Shown here piece by piece: positions 13,813-18,594 of a stretch of DNA of 18,594 bases; position 1 is the stretch's first letter, and each line of letters opens with the position of its first letter. The DNA is taken from the NCBI GenBank assembly GCA_023445495.1, contig JAEXLC010000090.1:1-18594 (forward strand), written 5' to 3'. This stretch comes from Pseudomonadota bacterium (GTDB lineage: Bacteria; Pseudomonadota; Alphaproteobacteria; Sphingomonadales; Sphingomonadaceae). The translations under genes were made by a program, and so were the position numbers. The notes under the pieces are model-generated. The model saw only the letters and a program-made list of their open reading frames with translations, had not been told where the DNA came from and did not search any database.

Positions 13813-14321
13813 GCATCGTCTTCACCCATTTCACGCATGCCGAGATGGTGGCGGGCGTCCACGCGATCGCCGGCGATGCGGAGGCCTGGCACCCCACGCT
13901 GCTGGTCGGCATCGGCCGCGGCGGACTGACCCCGGCGGTGTTCCTGTCGCACCGCATGGGCCTGCCTCTGGTCTCGATCGACTATTCGACCAAGATCGCC
14001 CAGTTCGGCGAGGAACTGGTGGCGGTGCTCGCCCGGCGGACCCGCGACGGCGACCGGCTGCTGTTCGTCGAGGACATCAACGACAGCGGCAAGACGATCG
14101 GCGAGCTTCGCGCCGAGCTTGCCGCCGAAGGCGCGATCGCCAGCCGCATCCGCTTCGCCGTGCTGCTCGACAATGTCCGCTCGTCACAGCAGGTCGATTA
14201 CCGCTCGCGCCGGATCGACCGGTCGGTCGACAAGGACTGGTTCGTCTTCCCCTGGGAGGCGATGGCGCCCCGCGACACGCTGGCGGAAGACGCCATGGAA
14301 GTTCCCGAACGACTCGCGTGA
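13809..14321 (+). CDS. Purine phosphoribosyltransferase (probable hypoxanthine/guanine type)
   Basis: The 170-aa protein has the PRPP-binding motif LLFVEDINDSGKT (84-96), with acidic pair E88/D89, an upstream GIGRGG loop (34-39), and DWFVFPWE (143-150), which resembles the purine-contacting end of the Gpt/XGPRT group. It should transfer phosphoribosyl from PRPP to a 6-oxopurine, most plausibly hypoxanthine given its partner. I chose the TTG at 13809 because it overlaps the adenine deaminase stop (TTGA) and gives a sensible N-terminus (MSIVFTHFTH). The next ATG, at residue 13, would cut into the domain. Substrate choice among hypoxanthine, guanine and xanthine cannot be settled from sequence alone. 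Confidence 0.88.
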   Translation: MSIVFTHFTHAEMVAGVHAIAGDAEAWHPTLLVGIGRGGLTPAVFLSHRMGLPLVSIDYSTKIAQFGEELVAVLARRTRDGDRLLFVEDINDSGKTIGELRAELAAEGAIASRIRFAVLLDNVRSSQQVDYRSRRIDRSVDKDWFVFPWEAMAPRDTLAEDAMEVPERLA

Positions 14322-14444
14322 GTTGCCCGTGACCGTTCAGGCGCTGTCAATCGTACTTATGGCACGCTCCGTCGCGGACACATCCCTGCCGGCACGCGTT
14401 CGTTCCGTCATAGCAGTGACCAGACCTAACCCTCGGAGAGAAGC

Positions 14445-15056
14445 ATGTTGAGAACTCCCAAGCGCCCCCGGATCGCAGCGCTGGCTCTCATCCTCGCCGG
14501 CAGCATTTCGCTGTCCGCCTGTATGACCGCTACCCCCTATCAGCCGGCAACGGGCAACGGCACTGCCGCGCGCAACGGCTATTCGGACACCCAGATCGAA
14601 AGCAATCGCTTCCGCGTGAGCTTTGCCGGCAACAGCCTGACCGCCCGCGAGACGGTCGAGCGCTACCTGCTCTATCGGGCGGCCGAGCTGACCCTGCAGC
14701 AGGGCTTCGACTATTTCGTGCTCGCGGATCGCGACACCGAGAAGAAGACCGACGTCGTCCGTACCCCGGGCGCGTGGGGCGGCCCCGGCTGGGGCGGTGG
14801 ACCCTGGGGCTATTGGAGCCCGTCCTGGCGCTTCTATCGCGGCCCGCGCTGGGGCTGGCGCACCTGGGATCCCTTCTATGACGATCCCTTCTGGCGCGAC
14901 CGCGACTGGGATTACCGCACCGTCACCCAATATGAGGCGATGGCCGAAGTGGTGATGGGCAAGGGTCCGAAGCCGACCGACAATGTCCGCGCCTTCGACG
15001 CGCATGAAGTCGTCAGCCGCCTCGGCCCGTCGATCCAGATGCCGACGCAGAAATAA
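14445..15056 (+). CDS. CC0125/CC1285-type lipoprotein
   Basis: The 203-aa product has a lipoprotein signal: basic start (MLRTPKRPR), hydrophobic stretch 11-22, and lipobox LSAC with C26 as the lipidated residue. The mature part (about 45-105 and 158-200) resembles the CC0125/CC1285 family of alphaproteobacterial lipoproteins. Typical segments are the SNRFRVSFAGNSLTARETVERYLLYRAAELT region (53-83) and GFDYFVL (87-93). A Gly/Trp/Pro/Tyr-rich, low-complexity stretch lies at 108-157. The mature protein is probably anchored in the outer membrane. Function is unknown. GGAGAG lies 5-10 bases before the ATG. The gene follows the purine pair by 123 bases and ends before an intrinsic terminator. Confidence 0.9.
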   Translation: MLRTPKRPRIAALALILAGSISLSACMTATPYQPATGNGTAARNGYSDTQIESNRFRVSFAGNSLTARETVERYLLYRAAELTLQQGFDYFVLADRDTEKKTDVVRTPGAWGGPGWGGGPWGYWSPSWRFYRGPRWGWRTWDPFYDDPFWRDRDWDYRTVTQYEAMAEVVMGKGPKPTDNVRAFDAHEVVSRLGPSIQMPTQK

Positions 15057-15100
15057 GCGGGCACGAAATGCCCCTCCTGCTCAGATGGGAGGGCTTCGAG

Positions 15101-15132
15101 AGGGAGGGCCGATCAGCCCTCCCTTTTCTTTT
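15101..15132 (+). terminator. Intrinsic terminator after the lipoprotein gene
   Basis: AGGGAGGGC (15101-15109) and GCCCTCCCT (15116-15124) form a perfect 9-bp stem with a 6-base loop, followed by TTTCTTTT. It lies 45 bases after the lipoprotein stop. Confidence 0.88.
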
Positions 15133-15398
15133 GTCCCGGGCGGGCCTTTCCAACATCGTTCGGCGAAGCGACTCGTGGAAGTACCCATAGTACAGGCCAA
15201 GAGCCGGTTCTCGCGGCACCGAAGTTGACATAGTTCCCGCATGCGCCGCGCATCTCGTAACTTTCTTGCGCGCGCGTGATCCTATTTTCCCGACGAAATC
15301 AAAGAGCAACCGATCATGGGACCGGCTGCGCGATCCGAGCAGGCGAAATCCTACATTGCAAGGACCTAAGCGGCTCACTGTCCGGCACTTCATCTCCT
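15133..15398. other. Intergenic stretch with no convincing gene
   Basis: Between the lipoprotein terminator and the REP cluster I find no credible ORF, tRNA or structured RNA. GC and codon-position bias drop here. A TTGACA at 15225-15230 has no matching -10 at 16-18 bases on the plus strand. A minus-strand frame from 15231 to 15013 is open but reads through the terminator and into the lipoprotein gene, so I do not call it. The stretch may be decayed sequence. Confidence 0.5.
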
Positions 15399-15424
15399 GG
15401 TTCCCGGCCTTCACCGGGGGAACG
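15399..15424. repeat. Diverged REP-like palindrome
   Basis: GGTTCCCGG and CCGGGGGAAC pair imperfectly (one extra base) around CCTTCA. The layout, ending in AACG, resembles the REP cores elsewhere in the window with several substitutions. It is 37 bases left of the REPIN at 15462 and may be an older unit. Confidence 0.45.
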
Positions 15425-15461
15425 GGGACATCTGAAAGGCCACACGCCCCCAAGAATCGCA

Positions 15462-15534
15462 ATCCCCGCGAAGGCGGGGATCCAGGGTTACAGGCGATGC
15501 GCCCTTGGCTCTGGATCCCCGCCTGCGCGGGGAT
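15462..15534. repeat. REPIN downstream of secA
   Basis: Arms 15462-15485 and 15511-15534 are reverse complements over 24 bases with one mismatch, 25 bases apart. Each arm is a palindrome with stem ATCCCCGC/GCGGGGAT. The right arm continues GACGGG, as the 6109-6134 unit does. The fifth base pair of the stem is C-G here and G-C in the 6038-6134 REPIN, so the two are stem-compensated variants of one family. It lies 44 bases beyond the secA stop. Confidence 0.8.
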
Positions 15535-15548
15535 GACGGGATTTGGGA

Positions 15549-15569
15549 GGGCGGCCCTAAGGTCCGCCC
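15549..15569 (-). terminator. Possible weak terminator after secA
   Basis: GGGCGG (15549-15554) pairs with CCGCCC (15564-15569), with a 9-base loop, 9 bases beyond the secA stop. No T-tract follows on the minus strand. It could act as a 3'-end hairpin rather than a terminator, possibly together with the adjacent REPIN. Confidence 0.3.
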
Positions 15570-15577
15570 CAACCGGT

Positions 15578-18319
15578 TCAGGCCACCTGGCCGTGGCAGT
15601 GCTTGTACTTGCGGCCCGAGCCGCACGGGCACGGCGCATTGCGGCTGACGAGCCCTTCCCACTGCGCCGGATCGGTGCCGAGCTCGTCGGCCGAAGGCTG
15701 GGGGATGCCCAGCTGCGGCAGGCGGGTGGTGACCAGGCCGGCAGCGCCGCCGTCATAGTCATAGGTATCGTCCTCGCCGGTCAGCGGGTCGATATGGGTC
15801 GTCAGGAAGTCGGGCAGCTGCGGCAGCTCGGGTGCCGGCTCCATGCGGAACTGGGCATAGGCGAGCGTGCGGGTCACGTCCTCGCGGATCTGCCCGAGCA
15901 TGCGCTCGAACATCGCGAACGCCTCGTGCTTATACTCGTTGATCGGCGTCTTCTGGGCATAGGCGCGGAGATGCACCACCTGGCGGAGCGCATCGAGCAT
16001 CGCGAGATGCTCCTTCCAGTGATGGTCGAGATTCTGCAGCAGGATCGACTTCTCGACCTGGCTCCAGGTCTCGGGCTCGAGATCGGCGGCCTTGCCCTCG
16101 ACCAGCTGATCGGCAGCGATGCGGATGCGTTCCTCGACCATTTCCGGCTCGATCTGCGCTTCGTCCTTGATCCACTGATCGACGGGCGCCTCGACATTGA
16201 GCGTGCCGAGCACCTTCTCCTTGAGCTCCTCGACCTTCCACTGCTCCGGATAGGAGCCGTGCGGGCAATATTCGCCGACGATCGCGTTCACCGTCTCGGC
16301 GCGCATGTCGGTGACGACGTCGCCCACCGTATCGGCATCCATGATGTCGGCGCGCTGCTCGTAGATGACCTTGCGCTGGTCGTTCATCACGTCGTCATAT
16401 TCGACGACCTGCTTGCGGATGTCGTAGTTGCGCGCCTCGACCTTGCGCTGCGCGGTCTCGATCGCCTTGGACAGCCACTTCGAGCCGATCGCCTCGCCGT
16501 CCTCGATATTGTTGCGCATCATCTTGGCGAACAGCGTGTTCGAGCCGAAGATGCGCAGCAGATCGTCGTCGAGCGACAGGTAGAAGCGGCTGAGGCCGGG
16601 ATCGCCCTGGCGGCCCGAGCGGCCGCGCAGCTGGTTGTCGATGCGGCGGCTCTCATGGCGCTCGGTGCCGAGCACGAACAGGCCGCCGGCTTCCTTCACC
16701 TTCTGCTTCTCGGCCGCGATCTCGGCCTTGATCTGCTCGATCGCGGCATCCTTGGCGGGCCCCTCCTCCATCTCGGAGAGCTCGTCATGGACACGGAACT
16801 CGAGGTTGCCGCCCAGCTGGATGTCGGTGCCGCGGCCGGCCATGTTGGTGGCGATGGTCACCGCGCCCAGGCGGCCCGCCTGCGCGACGATATGCGCTTC
16901 ATGCTCGTGCTGGCGCGCGTTGAGCACGCTGTGCTCGACGCCTTCCTTGTTGAGGAAGTCCGACAGCATCTCGCTCTTCTCGATCGAGACGGTGCCGACG
17001 AGCACCGGCTGGCCCTTGGCGGCGTGAATCTTGATCTTCTTGGCGATCGCCGCGAACTTCTCGTCGAGCGTCTTGTAGAACTCGTCCTCCTCGTCGACGC
17101 GCTGCACCGGCAGGTTGGTCGGGATGGTGACGACGTTCATCTTGTAGATGTCGAAGAATTCCGGTGCCTCGGTCGCCGCGGTGCCGGTCATGCCCGAGAG
17201 CTTCGGGTACATGCGGAAATAGTTCTGGAAGGTGATCGAGGCGAGCGTCTGGTTCTCGGGCTCGATGTTGACGCCTTCCTTGGCCTCCACCGCCTGGTGC
17301 AGGCCGTCCGACCAGCGGCGGCCATCCATCATGCGGCCGGTGAACTCGTCGATGATGACGACCTTGTCGTCCTTCACGATATAGTCGATGTCGCGCTTGA
17401 ACATCACGTTCGCGCGCAGCGCCTGGTTCAGGTGGTGGACGACCTGGGTGTTCTCGAAATCATAGAGATTGGCGCCCTGGAGCAGGCCGGCGGCCTCGAG
17501 CATGCGCTCGACGCGCTCGGTGCCGTCCTCGGTCAGCACGATGGTGCGCTGCTTCTCGTCCTTCTCGTAATCCTCGGGCGAGAGCTGCTTCACCACCACG
17601 TCGACGCCCATATAGAGCTCGGACTTGTCGTCGGTCGGGCCCGAGATGATCAGCGGGGTGCGGGCCTCGTCGATCAGGATCGAGTCGATTTCGTCGACGA
17701 TGGCGATGTTGAACGGGCGCTGCGTCATCGATGCGCGCTCATACTTCATGTTGTCGCGCAGATAGTCGAAGCCGAACTCGTTGTTCGTGCCGTAGGTGAT
17801 GTCGGCGGCATAGGCCTCGCGACGCTCATGATCCGACAGGTTCGGGATGATGACGCCGGTGGTCAGGCCGAGGAAGCGATAGACGCGGCCCATCCACTCG
17901 GCGTCGCGCGAGGCGAGATAGTCGTTGACGGTGACGACATGGACGCCGTCGCCCGGCAGTGCGTTGAGATAGGTCGCGAGCGTGGCGACCAGCGTCTTGC
18001 CTTCGCCGGTGCGCATTTCGGCGATCTCGCCGCGGTGGAGCACGATGCCGCCGACCATCTGCACGTCATAATGGCGCTGGCCGAGCACGCGCTTGGCCGC
18101 CTCGCGCACCGTGGCGAAGGCTTCGGGAAGCAGCGCGTCGAGCTTCTCGCCATTGGCGAGGCGCTCGCGGAACTTCACGGTCTGCTGCGAAAGCTCCTCG
18201 TCGTTCATCGCCTGCAGCGCGGGCTCGAAGCCGGCGATCTTCTTGACGATACCGTCGAGCGACTTGACGTAGCGATCGTTCGAGGAACCGAACAGGGTCT
18301 TGGCAAAACCGCCGAGCAT
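15578..18319 (-). CDS. secA: Preprotein translocase ATPase SecA
   Basis: SecA drives unfolded preproteins through SecYEG with ATP hydrolysis, moving between cytoplasm and membrane. The 913-aa product is full length. The N-terminus begins MLGGFAKTLFGSSNDR. Walker A MRTGEGKT lies at 102-109 and the DEAD-like DEID at 209-212. The preprotein cross-linking region follows, with the second helicase half containing TNMAGRGTDIQLGG and the arginine-finger segment RGRSGRQGDPG. The C-terminal zinc site uses C897, C899, C908 and H909 (CPCGSGRKYKHCH) and binds SecB and phospholipid, so a SecB partner is expected. The start at 18319 has only a weak ribosome-binding site (GGAAAA), but the N-terminus matches the family. 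An upstream terminator implies its own promoter in 18320-18397. A REPIN lies just beyond the 3' end. Confidence 0.98.
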   Translation of the reverse strand: MLGGFAKTLFGSSNDRYVKSLDGIVKKIAGFEPALQAMNDEELSQQTVKFRERLANGEKLDALLPEAFATVREAAKRVLGQRHYDVQMVGGIVLHRGEIAEMRTGEGKTLVATLATYLNALPGDGVHVVTVNDYLASRDAEWMGRVYRFLGLTTGVIIPNLSDHERREAYAADITYGTNNEFGFDYLRDNMKYERASMTQRPFNIAIVDEIDSILIDEARTPLIISGPTDDKSELYMGVDVVVKQLSPEDYEKDEKQRTIVLTEDGTERVERMLEAAGLLQGANLYDFENTQVVHHLNQALRANVMFKRDIDYIVKDDKVVIIDEFTGRMMDGRRWSDGLHQAVEAKEGVNIEPENQTLASITFQNYFRMYPKLSGMTGTAATEAPEFFDIYKMNVVTIPTNLPVQRVDEEDEFYKTLDEKFAAIAKKIKIHAAKGQPVLVGTVSIEKSEMLSDFLNKEGVEHSVLNARQHEHEAHIVAQAGRLGAVTIATNMAGRGTDIQLGGNLEFRVHDELSEMEEGPAKDAAIEQIKAEIAAEKQKVKEAGGLFVLGTERHESRRIDNQLRGRSGRQGDPGLSRFYLSLDDDLLRIFGSNTLFAKMMRNNIEDGEAIGSKWLSKAIETAQRKVEARNYDIRKQVVEYDDVMNDQRKVIYEQRADIMDADTVGDVVTDMRAETVNAIVGEYCPHGSYPEQWKVEELKEKVLGTLNVEAPVDQWIKDEAQIEPEMVEERIRIAADQLVEGKAADLEPETWSQVEKSILLQNLDHHWKEHLAMLDALRQVVHLRAYAQKTPINEYKHEAFAMFERMLGQIREDVTRTLAYAQFRMEPAPELPQLPDFLTTHIDPLTGEDDTYDYDGGAAGLVTTRLPQLGIPQPSADELGTDPAQWEGLVSRNAPCPCGSGRKYKHCHGQVA

Positions 18320-18397
18320 GGATTTTCCAGTCTATGTATCAGGGTGGTCGGACGGGCGCACAGACAATCGCCGGCGCCCGTTTGGATGCGGAAACGG

Positions 18398-18428
18398 AAA
18401 AGGGCGGCTCCGCGTTTCAGCGGGCCGC
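18398..18428 (-). terminator. Intrinsic terminator between the edge gene and secA
   Basis: Read on the minus strand, GCGGC plus CCGC pairs with GCGG plus GCCGC, with one bulged A and a 6-base loop, followed by CCTTTT. It lies 9 bases after the stop of the gene at the right edge. The 78 bases from here to the secA start must then hold the secA promoter. I cannot identify clear -35/-10 hexamers in them. Confidence 0.65.
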
Positions 18429-18436
18429 AAAAAAGC

Positions 18437-18594
18437 TCATTCGAGCCGGCGCTCGAAAGGCAAATGCGACGCGACGAGCGCGGTCTGCACGGCCGCAAGC
18501 GGCCTGGCCTTTTCGGGCCGACGGCGCGGCACCGCGGGCGCGGCCGCGGCGCGGCGGGCCGGAAGCACCGCCGCCTGCGCCGCCTGGGCGGCCT
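18437..18594 (-). CDS. C-terminal end of an unrecognised protein (partial)
   Basis: A minus-strand frame enters from the right edge and ends at the TGA at 18437-18439. It encodes at least 51 residues. The visible part starts Ala/Gln-rich (AAQAAQAAVLPARR), continues Arg/Pro/Ala-rich, and ends LVASHLPFERRLE. The strong G/C bias at third positions and the terminator 9 bases downstream support real coding. The start is outside the window. I cannot name the family from this tail; the composition suggests a disordered or DNA/RNA-contacting end, but that is speculation. Confidence 0.55.
   Translation of the reverse strand, partial: AAQAAQAAVLPARRAAAAPAVPRRRPEKARPLAAVQTALVASHLPFERRLE

Noticed and set aside
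15013..15231. 72-codon minus-strand frame starting MSTSVPREPALGLYYGYF
   Set aside because: The first 30 residues look almost protein-like, but the frame runs through the lipoprotein terminator and into that gene's 3' end, and codon bias is weak. Conservation of the first 30 codons in relatives would reopen the case.
15399..15534. Possible CRISPR array
   Set aside because: The repeats are palindromic and alternately inverted, with unequal spacing and no cas genes; REP/REPIN explains them.
15276..15536. 86-codon plus-strand frame in the REP cluster
   Set aside because: Its translation (IPAKAGIQ, GSPPARG) is the well-known artefact of reading REP palindromes as protein.

Overview
The window is high-GC DNA from an alphaproteobacterium, most likely a sphingomonad (Sphingomonas or a close relative). 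The evidence is protein-level resemblance, heavy G/C at third codon positions, intergenic palindromes of the GTCATCCCGGCG type common in sphingomonad genomes, and a CC0125/CC1285-type lipoprotein. This is a judgement from recognised families, not a database result. It looks like chromosomal core and near-core DNA. I see no transposase, integrase, phage gene, CRISPR array or toxin-antitoxin pair.

Layout, left to right. 1-38: a REP-type palindrome. 54-3509: mfd (+). 3514-3573: a perfect FNR/FixK-type palindrome and a TAGAAT -10 element, upstream of a soluble globin-coupled chemotaxis transducer (3603-5111, +). 5204-5290: a perfect hairpin and a sigma70-like promoter, then a stand-alone GAF protein (5312-5884, +). 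5930-6134: two CCTCCCC-type palindromes and a REPIN, between convergent genes. 6150-8515: a translationally coupled minus-strand pair, an EAL phosphodiesterase with degenerate GGDEF and receiver domains followed by a 128-aa protein I do not recognise. 8575-10340: moaA and NAD kinase, overlapping by 4 bases (+). 10345-10487: promoter and tRNA-Asn(GTT). 10587-11482: a FixL-like histidine kinase with no sensor domain and a strong terminator (-), divergent from an AraC-family regulator (11656-12738, +). Two direct repeats exactly 21 bp apart lie between them. 12796-14321: an adenine deaminase and purine phosphoribosyltransferase pair (+). 14445-15056: a lipoprotein (+) with an intrinsic terminator. 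15133-15577: about 445 bases without a convincing gene, holding three REP-type units. 15578-18319: secA (-). 18437-18594: the C-terminal end of an unrecognised minus-strand gene, separated from secA by a terminator.

Working together: adenine deaminase and the phosphoribosyltransferase form a plausible adenine to hypoxanthine to IMP salvage route. The histidine kinase, the AraC regulator and the direct repeats look like a local regulatory unit. The heme-globin transducer sits behind an FNR-type box, which suggests that oxygen controls both its synthesis and its signalling. MoaA, NAD kinase, Mfd and SecA are housekeeping.

I found no large undescribed system. The best leads are the FNR box on the globin transducer with its altered signalling tip, the 21-bp-spaced operator between kinase and regulator, the unknown protein coupled to the EAL protein, and REP units whose stems differ by compensatory base changes.
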